From an uncultured Rhodospirillales bacterium (lineage in GTDB: Bacteria; Pseudomonadota; Alphaproteobacteria; Acetobacterales; Acetobacteraceae): 57,733 nt of DNA. The stretch lies in assembly GCA_903928895.1 (NCBI GenBank), contig CAIYSR010000117.1, positions 32,001 to 89,733 of the forward strand, written 5' to 3'. Positions 8,805 to 17,361 of the stretch are shown in pieces. The position numbers were made by a program, and so were the translations under genes. The notes beneath the pieces are model-generated. The model did no database searches. It was not told where the DNA came from and saw only the letters and a program-made list of their open reading frames with translations. Within the stretch, counting starts at the first letter, position 1, and each line of letters begins with the position of its first letter.

Positions 8805-10064
8805 TCAGCGCGGCAGCAGCTTCTGCACCTCGGACGCCATGGTCTTGAGCGTCTCTTCCGGCGTCGCCTTCTGCTCGACCAGCAGGGCCAGGTTGTCGAC
8901 CATGGTCTGCGTCACCTTGACACCGTTGTTTCCAGGGAACGAATACCAAGGGATCATCTTGTCCATCTGGTTGAGCCCGGCGCGGAACAGCGGGTTCTCA
9001 GCGTAGAATTTGCCGAGGTAGCGGTCGTCCTTGGGCGCGAGGGCGTTGTTGGGGACGTAGCCGGTGCCGGGGACGACGACCGAGGCGCCGTAAGGGCCGG
9101 CGGCGAATTTGACGAACTCGTAAACCGCCTGCTGGCGCTTGGGGTCGGTGGTGAACATCACGGCGGCGTTGCCGCCGGTCGGCAGGCGGCCCTTCTGGGC
9201 GTCGATCACCGGCATCGCGGTGGTGCGCAGCTCGAACTTGGTGCCGACGCCGTTGATGGTGGAGCGCAGCGCGCCGGTGGTCCAGAAGGTCAGGCCGATC
9301 TTGCCGGCGGTGAAGCCCTGGAGGGCGGCATCCGACGAGAGCGCCGGCATCTTGCCTTCCTTGACCATGCGGTCGAGCAGCTTGAGCGCGGCGAGGCCTT
9401 CGGGGCCGTTGAAGGCGACCTTCTTCTCGTCCGGCGTCAGCATGGTGCCGCCGTGGCCGAAGAGGAGGGCGGAGAACATCCAGTCATCGCCCTGCCAGCG
9501 GAAGGACATTCCGGTGACGCCATCGCCGAGGGCCTGGATCTTGGCGGAGAGCTTGAACACCTCGTCCCAGGTCTTGGGCATGTTCTCGGGGTCACCGCCG
9601 GCTTTGCGGACCAGATCGGCGTTGTAATAGAAGATCGGGTTGGAGGTGGCGAAGGCGAGGCCCATCTGCTTGCCGCCGAAGCGGGCGAGGTTGAGCAGCC
9701 CTTCGGAGAAGCCGAGGGCGTCGAGGCTGGCTTCCTTTTTCAGGAAGGGGGTCAGGTCGGTGCCGATGTTGCGTTCGGCCAGGACGCGCAGGCGGTTGAG
9801 GCCGATGAAGCTGACGTCGGGCATTTCGGCGGTGCCGGCCTGGCGCAGCATCAGTTGCAGGCCGTCCTCGTAGGTCGGCGAGGGCGAGGTGAAGGTGATC
9901 TTCACGTCGGGGTGCAGGCGCATGTATTCGCCTGAGATCTGGTCCATCACCGACTTGAAGAAGCCGGGCATGGGGTAATGCACCATGATCTCGGTGGTTT
10001 CGGCGCGCGCGGGGGCGGCGAGGCCGGCGAGCAGCGCGGCGGCGAGGAGGAGGCGGCGTTTCAT
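8805..10064 (-). CDS. ABC transporter sugar-type solute-binding protein (family 1, UgpB-like)
   Basis: A 419-residue periplasmic binding protein with signal peptide 1-21 (ending ARAE) and the family-1 opening TTEIMVHYPMPGFF. AAGGAG lies before the ATG. It is the last gene of a run ATPase, permease, permease, binding protein, the usual composition of a carbohydrate or glycerol-3-phosphate importer. With a metallophosphoesterase and sugar isomerase in the same run, glycerophosphodiesters or sugar phosphates are plausible ligands, but this is inference. No paralogue-specific motif fixes the substrate. Confidence 0.85.
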   Translation of the reverse strand: MKRRLLLAAALLAGLAAPARAETTEIMVHYPMPGFFKSVMDQISGEYMRLHPDVKITFTSPSPTYEDGLQLMLRQAGTAEMPDVSFIGLNRLRVLAERNIGTDLTPFLKKEASLDALGFSEGLLNLARFGGKQMGLAFATSNPIFYYNADLVRKAGGDPENMPKTWDEVFKLSAKIQALGDGVTGMSFRWQGDDWMFSALLFGHGGTMLTPDEKKVAFNGPEGLAALKLLDRMVKEGKMPALSSDAALQGFTAGKIGLTFWTTGALRSTINGVGTKFELRTTAMPVIDAQKGRLPTGGNAAVMFTTDPKRQQAVYEFVKFAAGPYGASVVVPGTGYVPNNALAPKDDRYLGKFYAENPLFRAGLNQMDKMIPWYSFPGNNGVKVTQTMVDNLALLVEQKATPEETLKTMASEVQKLLPR

Positions 10065-10090
10065 GGCGGAGGCTCCTTGTTGGGGAAGGG

Positions 10091-10906
10091 TCAGCCCTTG
10101 AGCCCGGTCATCGTCATGCCTTCGATGAACAGGCGCTGGGCGAAGAGGAAAAACAGGACGAGGGGCGCGGTGATGACGACGGTGGCGGCCATCAGGGCGC
10201 CGTAGTCGTCGCCGGCCTCGGCGGCGCGAAAGAACAGCAGGCCGAGCGGCGGGGTGGCGAGCTGGGTTTTCGAGATGGCGATCAGCGGCCAGTAGAGGTC
10301 GTTCCAGTGGGCGACGACCGAGAAGATGGCGAAGGCCGAGGCGGCGGGCCAGGCGTTGGGCAGGATGATGCGCCAGACGATGGCGGCCTCGGACAACCCA
10401 TCGCTGCGGGCGGCGAGGATCAGGTCGTCCGGGATCGCCTTGATGAACTGGCGGAACAGGAAAATCGCGAACACCGAGAGGGTGAAGGGCACGATCAGCA
10501 CGGCGAGCGTGTTGAGCAGGCCGAGGGTGCGGGCGGCGGCGTAGAGCGGGATGGAGATGGCGTGGATCGGCACCAGCAGCCCGAGCAGGACGATCCCGAA
10601 CAGGAGTTCGCGCCCGCGAAACCGCAGCTTCGCCAGGGCGTAGGCCGCGGGCAGGGCGAAGACGATCTGGAAGGCGACGATGGCGGCGCAGACGATCAGG
10701 CCGTTCAGCAGGATGCGGCCCATGGGGATGCGGGTGAAGGCCTTGGTGTAGTTCTCCCAGCCCGACCAGTGCGTGGGGATCATCGACAGCCCCGCCGAGA
10801 AGACCTCCGCCTGGGGCTTCAGCGAGGTCGAGATCATGAACAGGAAGGGGAACAGCACCAGTACGGCGCCGGCCGCCAGCACCACGAGGCGAAGGGCGCG
10901 CATCAT
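10091..10906 (-). CDS. ABC transporter permease, carbohydrate type (MalG/UgpE-like)
   Basis: A 271-residue inner-membrane permease with about six helices and the EAA-type loop around AARSDGLSEAAIVWRIILP (residues 166-184), which docks on the ATPase. The start at 10906 overlaps the end of the partner permease by four bases; the second in-frame ATG at 10903 is an alternative. It pairs with the permease at 10903-11832 and the binding protein downstream. The long frame extending upstream of this start is only an overlap with the neighbouring gene. Confidence 0.88.
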   Translation of the reverse strand: MMRALRLVVLAAGAVLVLFPFLFMISTSLKPQAEVFSAGLSMIPTHWSGWENYTKAFTRIPMGRILLNGLIVCAAIVAFQIVFALPAAYALAKLRFRGRELLFGIVLLGLLVPIHAISIPLYAAARTLGLLNTLAVLIVPFTLSVFAIFLFRQFIKAIPDDLILAARSDGLSEAAIVWRIILPNAWPAASAFAIFSVVAHWNDLYWPLIAISKTQLATPPLGLLFFRAAEAGDDYGALMAATVVITAPLVLFFLFAQRLFIEGMTMTGLKG

Positions 10907-11832
10907 CCGTAATGCACCTGCTTGTCCAGCACCCGGGTCTGGATCACCAGCACGAACAGGCACAGCGCGATGAACACCACGGCCATTGCCGAGGCGCTGC
11001 CGACGTGGAGATAGACGAAGCCCTCCTGGTAGATCACCCAGAGCAGCGTCTCCGATGCCTTGGCCGGCCCGCCCTGGGTCAGCGTCGCCACCGTCTCGAA
11101 GGCCTTGACCGCGTTGATCACCGAGATGGTGATCACGAACAAGGTGGTCGGCCCCAGCATCGGCCAGGTGACGATCCGGAAGCGGTCCCACGCCGAGCGC
11201 ACGCCGTCCATTTCGGCGGCCGCGTACAGCGTGCGGTCGATCGCGGTCAGTCCCGCCAGGAACAGCACCATGTTGAAGCCGAGCGCCTGCCACACCCCGA
11301 TCACCGCGAGGGCCAGCAGCACGTTGTCGCTGGAGCCGAGCCAGTTGACGCCGGCGAAGCCGGCCAGCCGCAGCACCAGGTTGATCGGACCGATGCTGGG
11401 ATGCATCAGGTACTGCCACACGCTCGCCATCGCAACGACCAGCGAAACCACCGGCAGGAAGTAGACCGAGCGGAAGAACGCCCGCCCCGCCACCTCCGCC
11501 TCGATCAGCAGCGCCAGACCGAGCCCGAGCAACACCGAAGCGGGCGCCACCATGGCGACATAGAGCGCGGTGTTGCGCAGCGCGCCGCGGAAGGTCCGGT
11601 CGGTCAACAGGTCGGCATAGGCGTCGAGCCCGAGGAAATTGATCTCGGGCACACCGAGTTCCGCGTCTGTCAGCGACAGCGCCAGCACGGCCAGCGTCGG
11701 CAGCACCAGCAGCACCAGCATCAGCGCCGCCGTGGGCCCCACCAGCCGCCACGCCGCTCGCGCCTCGAGCGCTCGGGCGATGGCACCGGGACTGGCCGGT
11801 TTGGGCCTAGCTCGCATGGGGCTGACCGGCAT
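10903..11832 (-). CDS. ABC transporter permease, carbohydrate type (MalF/UgpA-like)
   Basis: About 309 residues, six or more helices, with an EAA-type loop AAEMDGVRSAWDRFRIVTWP. The start is uncertain: ATG at 11832 or 11817, both overlapping the ATPase gene end (stop at 11807) and neither with a clear ribosome site, consistent with translation coupled to the ATPase gene. It forms the channel with the downstream permease. Its order after the ATPase and before the second permease is typical of Ugp-like importers. Confidence 0.85.
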   Translation of the reverse strand: MPVSPMRARPKPASPGAIARALEARAAWRLVGPTAALMLVLLVLPTLAVLALSLTDAELGVPEINFLGLDAYADLLTDRTFRGALRNTALYVAMVAPASVLLGLGLALLIEAEVAGRAFFRSVYFLPVVSLVVAMASVWQYLMHPSIGPINLVLRLAGFAGVNWLGSSDNVLLALAVIGVWQALGFNMVLFLAGLTAIDRTLYAAAEMDGVRSAWDRFRIVTWPMLGPTTLFVITISVINAVKAFETVATLTQGGPAKASETLLWVIYQEGFVYLHVGSASAMAVVFIALCLFVLVIQTRVLDKQVHYG

Positions 11833-12994
11833 GGGCCGGCTCTCGCGCAGCGGCGCCCGCCGGGTGGCGCGCGACCCGTGCGCCCATGGCATCGAACACC
11901 AGCAGCGCTTCGTCGTCGGCCGCTGCGTGCAGCTCCGCATGGAAGCGCAAGGGCTCGGCGGCCGTCGGCGGCATTTTCGCGATCAGCCCCTCCGCCAGCC
12001 CGTCGGCGGTGCAATGGACCAGCGCCTCGGCGCCGAGAAACTCGATCCGCTCGAGCCGCACCGGCAGCCTCCCCGGCCCCGCCTGGGGGTCAAGCCGCAG
12101 ATGTTCCGGCCGGATGCCGAGGCGGACCTGGCTTCCCACGGGTGCGGCGATGCGCGCGGCCATCACCTGGCCCCCGACCTCGGCGCCGCCGCCGGCATTG
12201 ACCATCGCCGGCAGCAGGTTGATGCGCGGGCTGCCGATGAAGCGGGCAACCTCGACATGCGCGGGATCGCGATAAATCGTGTCCGGCGCCGCCACCTGCA
12301 GGATCCGTCCGCCCAGCATCACCGCGATGCGGTCGGCCATGCCCAGCGCCTCCTCCTGGTCATGGGTGACATAGAGCGTGACCACCCCGGCGCGGCGGTG
12401 CAGGTCGACGATCTCGCTGCGCATGTGCACGCGCAGGGCGGCATCGAGGTTCGACAGCGGCTCATCCATCAGGAACGCGCGGGGATGACGCACCAGGGCG
12501 CGCCCGAGCGCCACCCGCTGGCGCTGGCCGCCCGACATCTGGGCCGGCTTGCGCTCCAGCAGGGGCGCGATTTTCAGCATCTCCGCCGCGGCCCGGACCT
12601 CGGCGCCGATCGCGGCAAGCTTCGTCCGCACTCGCGGCAGCAGTCTGGCAAAGGGCAGGCGTTCCGCGCCGCCGAGCCGACGCATCACCAGCGGCAGGGC
12701 CATGTTCTGCCGCGCCGTCAAATGCGGGTAGAGTGCGTAGGATTGGAACACCATCGCCATGTCGCGGTCCGCTGCCCGTAGGGCGGTCACATCGCGGCCG
12801 TCGAGCAGCACCCGCCCCGCATCGGGCGGCTCCAGCCCGGCGGCGATCCGCAGCAGGGTGGACTTGCCGCAGCCGGATGGCCCGACCAGCGCGATGAACT
12901 CGCCGGGCGCCACCGCGAGATCGATCCCCTCCAGCACCCGCGTCGCCCCGAACGCCTTGGCAATGCCGTGCAGGTGGATGGCAACCTCGCTCAT
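11807..12994 (-). CDS. ABC transporter ATP-binding protein (MalK/UgpC-like)
   Basis: A 395-residue ATPase: Walker A GPSGCGKST (38-46), Q-loop Gln84, signature MSGGQ (153-157), Walker B AFLMDEP (173-179), switch His211, and a C-terminal OB-type TOBE domain (about 240-375). Residues 104-135 carry about 20 extra residues compared with typical MalK proteins. It starts inside the stop of the metallophosphoesterase gene (four-base overlap). It is the only ABC ATPase gene in a region with three sets of permeases and binding proteins, so it may energise more than one of the sugar-type sets. Confidence 0.92.
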   Translation of the reverse strand: MSEVAIHLHGIAKAFGATRVLEGIDLAVAPGEFIALVGPSGCGKSTLLRIAAGLEPPDAGRVLLDGRDVTALRAADRDMAMVFQSYALYPHLTARQNMALPLVMRRLGGAERLPFARLLPRVRTKLAAIGAEVRAAAEMLKIAPLLERKPAQMSGGQRQRVALGRALVRHPRAFLMDEPLSNLDAALRVHMRSEIVDLHRRAGVVTLYVTHDQEEALGMADRIAVMLGGRILQVAAPDTIYRDPAHVEVARFIGSPRINLLPAMVNAGGGAEVGGQVMAARIAAPVGSQVRLGIRPEHLRLDPQAGPGRLPVRLERIEFLGAEALVHCTADGLAEGLIAKMPPTAAEPLRFHAELHAAADDEALLVFDAMGARVARHPAGAAAREPAHAGQPHAS

Positions 12995-13842
12995 GCGCCC
13001 TGATCGGACTGCGGCGCGGCGGGAAGAACGCGGTCGGCGCGCGGATAGATCACGTCGATCACCGGCTCGATGGTGAAGTCGTCGAGCCCGGTGGGCCGGA
13101 TGAACCGGCTGGTCACGCGCTCGGCGCCGAACTCGTGCACCACCGCGCCGAGCAGCCGCGCGCCGCCGAGATCCTCCTGGCTGGCGCCGCAGACGAAGGA
13201 CGCGGCGGGGCCCCAGACATGGTCGATCCCGTCCAGGTGCAAGCTGCGCTGGATATGCAGGTGGCCACTCGCGACCAGGCGCACGCGCGCGCGGTCCATC
13301 AGCGCGAGCAGCCGCCGCCGTGGCTCCGGTGTCACCGTCCAGTAGCCGCGCGGCCCTTCGTCGGGGCCGTCGATGAACAGAGGCTTGTGCAGGAACAGCG
13401 CCACCGGATGGTCGGTCGCAAGGGCGGTGGTGAGCCAGGCGAACTGGGCCTCCTCCTCCTCGTGCCCGCTGCCCAGCAGCATCGCGTTGAGCCCGACCAG
13501 CCGCCAGCCGGCGCGGTCGAGCAGCCAGCGGTCGGGGCCGTGATGTTTGCGCCAGGCCGCCAGCCGGACGGCGTCGACGGTCTGGTCCGGGCGGATGGCG
13601 GCGACGTCGCCGACGTCATGATTGCCGGGCACGCTTAGCACCGGCGCCCTGAACCCGCTGTTCCAGGTCGCGGCGATCGCATGATCGGCCTCATCGGCCG
13701 CCCCGTCCATCGCCAGATCGCCGGTATGGACGATCAGGTCGGGCTGCTCGGCCGCCAGCCAGGTCCGGATCGCCTCGTTGTTGGCGGCGAAATGGGGGTG
13801 CGCGGCGGACAAATGGGTGTCCGAAATCTGGATGATCCGCAT
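12991..13842 (-). CDS. metallophosphoesterase (class III cyclic nucleotide phosphodiesterase / GpdQ type)
   Basis: A 283-residue cytosolic enzyme with the full dimetal site: DTH (D8, H10), GD (D42), GNHD (73-76), H152 and GHLH (193-196). This pattern is shared by CpdA cAMP phosphodiesterases and GpdQ-like glycerophosphodiesterases. It sits between a sugar isomerase gene (6 bases upstream) and the Ugp-like ATPase gene (4-base overlap). In that setting, hydrolysis of an imported phosphodiester fits better than cAMP turnover, but sequence alone does not decide. Confidence 0.88.
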   Translation of the reverse strand: MRIIQISDTHLSAAHPHFAANNEAIRTWLAAEQPDLIVHTGDLAMDGAADEADHAIAATWNSGFRAPVLSVPGNHDVGDVAAIRPDQTVDAVRLAAWRKHHGPDRWLLDRAGWRLVGLNAMLLGSGHEEEEAQFAWLTTALATDHPVALFLHKPLFIDGPDEGPRGYWTVTPEPRRRLLALMDRARVRLVASGHLHIQRSLHLDGIDHVWGPAASFVCGASQEDLGGARLLGAVVHEFGAERVTSRFIRPTGLDDFTIEPVIDVIYPRADRVLPAAPQSDQGA

Positions 13843-13847
13843 CGTTT

Positions 13848-14747
13848 TCAACCGATCTGACGCAGCGCGCCGGCGAAGGCGCGGGTAAGGCGGATGGTCT
13901 GCGGCAGTTCGGACCAGAACCGCGCCTGCAACTCGATATCGACCACCACCTCGGCCGGGAACGCGGCCTCGGCTGCGATCCGGTCGAACGGCAGGTCGCC
14001 CCACCCCAGCGGCAGATGCAGGTCGCCGGCGCCGAAGGCGAGGTCCTCGGTCAGGGAATAGGTCCAGAAATCCTTCGGTCGGCCGAAGCTGTCATGGACG
14101 TGCAGATGTTTGGCGAAGGGGGCCAGGGCCTTGGCTTCGGTCACGAAATCCACCCCGTGCAGGGCGCAATTGATATAGCCGTGACTGAAATCGAAGGTCG
14201 CCCTGATCGCCGGATCGGCGATCAGGGCCAATTCGGCCGCCAGCCGCGACGGCAGCGCGGTGTGCCGCGAATGGTCGTAGGTGAAGATGTTCTCGACACA
14301 GATCACCACATCGGCATCCCGCGCCATGCCGGCGACCGAGGCGAGCGCCTCGCGCTGGCGCTCATAGGCCCGTTCCAGGGCCGCGCCCTGCTGCGGCCGG
14401 GCGAACCCCGAATGGATCACCAGATGGACCGAGCCCAGGGCGTGGGCGATCTCAATATTGGCCCTGAGCACGTCGAGATGCAGCGGCAGGAGGTGGGGGT
14501 CCTCCATCAGGTTGATGCCGAGATGGCCGTGCAGCGTATTGGGCCGTCCGGCCACGGTTGCCACCACCTCGTCCAGCCGCGGGCGCATGATCCGGGTGCC
14601 GGCGACGAGATCGAGCTTGTGCAGGGGCAGCTCCACATAGCCCACGCCGGCGGCATAGGCGGCGTCGATCTGGGCGCCGAGATCGGCGTATTTTGGGTGC
14701 TCGCAAGGAATCGAGAGCCCGACGCCCAGGATCATGTTGTCGCTCAT
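13848..14747 (-). CDS. sugar phosphate isomerase/epimerase, TIM-barrel (xylose isomerase-like)
   Basis: A 299-residue AP-endonuclease-2-fold protein. Metal-site residues are recognisable along the barrel: HGHLGIN, HLVIHSGF, CVENIF, DFSHG, HLHVHDSFG and VVDIEL. Members isomerise or epimerise keto-sugars. No clear ribosome site precedes the ATG at 14747; the gene lies 123 bases after the peptide-type binding protein gene and directly before the metallophosphoesterase gene. It probably processes the sugar moiety delivered by the neighbouring importers. Confidence 0.85.
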   Translation of the reverse strand: MSDNMILGVGLSIPCEHPKYADLGAQIDAAYAAGVGYVELPLHKLDLVAGTRIMRPRLDEVVATVAGRPNTLHGHLGINLMEDPHLLPLHLDVLRANIEIAHALGSVHLVIHSGFARPQQGAALERAYERQREALASVAGMARDADVVICVENIFTYDHSRHTALPSRLAAELALIADPAIRATFDFSHGYINCALHGVDFVTEAKALAPFAKHLHVHDSFGRPKDFWTYSLTEDLAFGAGDLHLPLGWGDLPFDRIAAEAAFPAEVVVDIELQARFWSELPQTIRLTRAFAGALRQIG

Positions 14748-14760
14748 GGATGCAATCCGT

Positions 14761-14871
14761 TCAGGAGTTGAGTGCCCGATGAAGGGCGCCGCGAAGGGAC
14801 CCGCTTTCGGCCAGAGTTTGGAATTCGGGCAGCGGGGCGATCCGCACCGGATGCGCCGGCGCCGGAGGCAT
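14761..14871 (-). CDS. possible 36-residue coupled small ORF
   Basis: An ATG overlaps the stop codon of the binding-protein gene as ATGA, and a 36-codon frame ends just before the isomerase gene. The product is Pro/Ala-rich at its start and I recognise nothing in it. Translational coupling is the only support; it may be chance or the tail of a lost gene. Confidence 0.2.
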   Translation of the reverse strand: MPPAPAHPVRIAPLPEFQTLAESGSLRGALHRALNS

Positions 14872-16427
14872 CAGCGCGCCACCAGCGCGATCCGCCCGGC
14901 ACGGAAATCGAGCACATAGGGGATATGGCCCGGCAGCGGCCGCCAGGCCAGGTTGGCGCGCATGGCGAAGGACTCGAAGGGCTGATACAGCGGCAGCACC
15001 GGCGGATCGTTGCGGATCAGCTCCATCAGTTCGGTATAGGCCTGCTTGCGCGCGCCGAGATCGGTCGAGAAGCGGAACCGCTCCCACACCGCGTTGTATT
15101 CGGCCGTGGGCTTGAAGCGGCCCTCGATGGCGGAATTGCCGGTCGGCGCCCACATGATGCCGAAGCTGCCGGTGGGATCGGGGAAATACATTGGGTTGGA
15201 CCAGTTGCGCGCCATCATCGTCGGGTCCTGGCCAGTCCATTTGTCGTCGACCTGGAGCTGCGCCTTGACGCCGACCTCGGCCCACATCTCCTGGATCGCC
15301 TGCGCCGCGAGCAGCCCGTTGGTGTAGTAGGCGGCCGCGGTATCGAAACGCACGGTGAAGCCGTCATAGCCGGCCTCCTTGAGCAGGCGCCTGGCTTCGG
15401 TCGGGTTGTACTCGAAGGTCTTGAGCTCCGGCATGTAGAGCGGGCCGAACTGCGGGTAGGTGTGGCTCGACGGCACCACGGCCTTGCCCTGCCACAGCGC
15501 CTCGTTCAGCGTCTTGCGGTCGATCGCCAGCGACAGCGCGCGACGGATGCGGGCATCGGCCATTTTGGGATGCTGGGTGTTGAAAATCACGACATGGAAC
15601 AGCGGCGTCACCATGCCTTCGACCTTCAGCGCCTTGTCGCCCTCGATCACCGCGAGCTGGTCGGGCGGCACGTTGGTGATGAGGTCGACCTCGCCGTTTT
15701 TCAGCGCGGTGATGCGGCCGGAAAGCTCCGGAATGCGCGTCACGGTGACTTTGGCGAAGGGGGCCTTCTCGCCCCAGTAGCCGTCGAACCGCTCCCACAC
15801 CAGGCGCTGGTTGGGCACGAACTCGGCGACGCGATACGGGCCGGTTCCCATCGGCTTGAGCGAGAACGCCTCGTAGTCGGCATCGCCGAGCACGCCGGGC
15901 TTGCCCGCGAGCCCGGTGATGTAGCGCTTGGAGACGATCATCGTCTGCTGCGTGTTCATCAGCGTTTCGAACAGCGGCTCGGGCTTGCGCGCGATCACGC
16001 GCAGGGTCTGCGCATCGACGATCTCGACGGCGGCGAGGTTGGGCAGGGTGTCGCGCTGGCGCACGGTGTAGGGCGGGAAGGTGGCGTGGATGATGCGGTC
16101 GAGGGAGAAGGCGACGTCCTCGGCGGTCACCGGGTCGCCGTTCTGGAAGTGCACGCCGGGGCGCAGCTTCAGCTCCATCACGGTCGGCGAGACCACGGTC
16201 CAGGCGGTGGCGAGGCCGGGCTGCCAGACGCTCTCCGCCTTGGTGTGATCCTTGCCGACGAGGGGCTCGAACGTGTTGACGTAGAACTGGGAGCCGACAT
16301 TGGAGAAGTCGCGCCCGGGATCGAGCCAGGGGGCCATGTTCTGCACGCCAACCTTGAGTTCCTGCGCCAATGCGCCACTCGATCCGGCGGCGAGCAGGGC
16401 GGCGGCCAGCACATGTTTCATCCGCAT
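14871..16427 (-). CDS. ABC transporter peptide-type solute-binding protein (family 5)
   Basis: A 518-residue periplasmic protein with signal peptide ending ALAQE and the SBP_bac_5 body, including the GTGPYRVAEF segment typical of DppA/OppA-like proteins. I chose the ATG at 16427 because GGAGA lies six bases before it; the in-frame ATG at 16433 directly abuts that site. It follows the two Dpp-type permease genes. Ligands of this family include peptides, opines, glutathione and some oligosaccharides. No Dpp-type ATPase genes are present nearby. Confidence 0.88.
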   Translation of the reverse strand: MRMKHVLAAALLAAGSSGALAQELKVGVQNMAPWLDPGRDFSNVGSQFYVNTFEPLVGKDHTKAESVWQPGLATAWTVVSPTVMELKLRPGVHFQNGDPVTAEDVAFSLDRIIHATFPPYTVRQRDTLPNLAAVEIVDAQTLRVIARKPEPLFETLMNTQQTMIVSKRYITGLAGKPGVLGDADYEAFSLKPMGTGPYRVAEFVPNQRLVWERFDGYWGEKAPFAKVTVTRIPELSGRITALKNGEVDLITNVPPDQLAVIEGDKALKVEGMVTPLFHVVIFNTQHPKMADARIRRALSLAIDRKTLNEALWQGKAVVPSSHTYPQFGPLYMPELKTFEYNPTEARRLLKEAGYDGFTVRFDTAAAYYTNGLLAAQAIQEMWAEVGVKAQLQVDDKWTGQDPTMMARNWSNPMYFPDPTGSFGIMWAPTGNSAIEGRFKPTAEYNAVWERFRFSTDLGARKQAYTELMELIRNDPPVLPLYQPFESFAMRANLAWRPLPGHIPYVLDFRAGRIALVAR

Positions 16428-16458
16428 CGACATTCTCCGTTGATCGTGATCGAAAAAA

Positions 16459-17361
16459 TCATCGCCCGCGCAGCCCCGCATCCATGCGGTCGCGCAGCAC
16501 ATCGCCGAGCAGCATCGCGCCGAGCGAAACCAGCGCGATCAGCAGCGCTGGCGAGGCCACCACCCAGGGGGCGGAGGCGAGGTAGTCGCGGCCCTGGCCG
16601 ACCATGCTGCCCAGCGTCGCGGTCGGCGGCTGCACGCCGATGCCGATGAACGAGAGCGCCGATTCCAGCAGGATGAGATTGGAGAAATTGAGCGTGGCCA
16701 TCACCACCACGGGGCCGACCAGATTGGGCAGCATGTGCCGGGTGGCGACCCGCCACGGCGCCGCTCCCACCGCCCGCGCGGCCTCGACATAGGGCAGTTC
16801 GCGCAGCATCAGCACCTGCCCGCGCACCAGGCGGGCAAACTGCGCCCAATAGGCCAGCCCGAGCACGGTGATCAGCACGCCGATACCGGAGCCGGCGATG
16901 GCGATCACCAGCAGCGCCACCAGGGTGAACGGCATGGAGAGCTTCACATCGGCCAGCCCCATCACCAGCGCATCCACCACGCCGCCGGCCAGGCCCGCGA
17001 GGAGGCCGAGCGACACCCCGATGGCCAGCCCCAGAACGGTGCCGAACAGGGCCAGCGCGAGCGAAAGGCGCAACCCGAACAGGCAGCGCGACAGCAGATC
17101 GCGGCCGAGTTGGTCGGTGCCGAGCCAGTAGCGCGGGTCCGCCCGCTCGAACCCCAGCGGCGGTCTGAGCCGGGCCAGCAGTTTCTGGCCGTTGGGATCG
17201 AACGGAGCGATCTCCGGGGCCAGCAGCGCCAGCAGCACGAAAAGCACCCCGAGCACGGCGCCCACAACCAGCGGCGTTCTGACCCGTCGCAGCAGCGCCG
17301 GCCAGGCCGGTCCTGGCAGGGTGGGGAGCACCGTCAAGCCGGGCCGCGCCAGGTCGCTCAT
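16459..17361 (-). CDS. ABC transporter permease, DppC-like
   Basis: A 300-residue permease with an N-terminal OppC-type segment, a FDPNGQ... GTDQLGRDLLSRCLFGLR block (near residue 83) characteristic of DppC/OppC, and an EAARAVGAAPWRVATRHMLP loop for ATPase contact. The ATG at 17361 overlaps the stop of the DppB-like gene by four bases. Works with the DppB-like protein as a heterodimeric channel. Confidence 0.9.
   Translation of the reverse strand: MSDLARPGLTVLPTLPGPAWPALLRRVRTPLVVGAVLGVLFVLLALLAPEIAPFDPNGQKLLARLRPPLGFERADPRYWLGTDQLGRDLLSRCLFGLRLSLALALFGTVLGLAIGVSLGLLAGLAGGVVDALVMGLADVKLSMPFTLVALLVIAIAGSGIGVLITVLGLAYWAQFARLVRGQVLMLRELPYVEAARAVGAAPWRVATRHMLPNLVGPVVVMATLNFSNLILLESALSFIGIGVQPPTATLGSMVGQGRDYLASAPWVVASPALLIALVSLGAMLLGDVLRDRMDAGLRGR

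Noticed and set aside
7023-9935. 970-codon open frame antisense to the peptidase-like and binding-protein genes
   Set aside because: Crosses two real minus-strand genes and their intergenic gap; composition is that of a shadow.
14772-16649. 625-codon open frame antisense to the peptide-type binding protein
   Set aside because: No motif or ribosome site, and the opposite strand is clearly coding.
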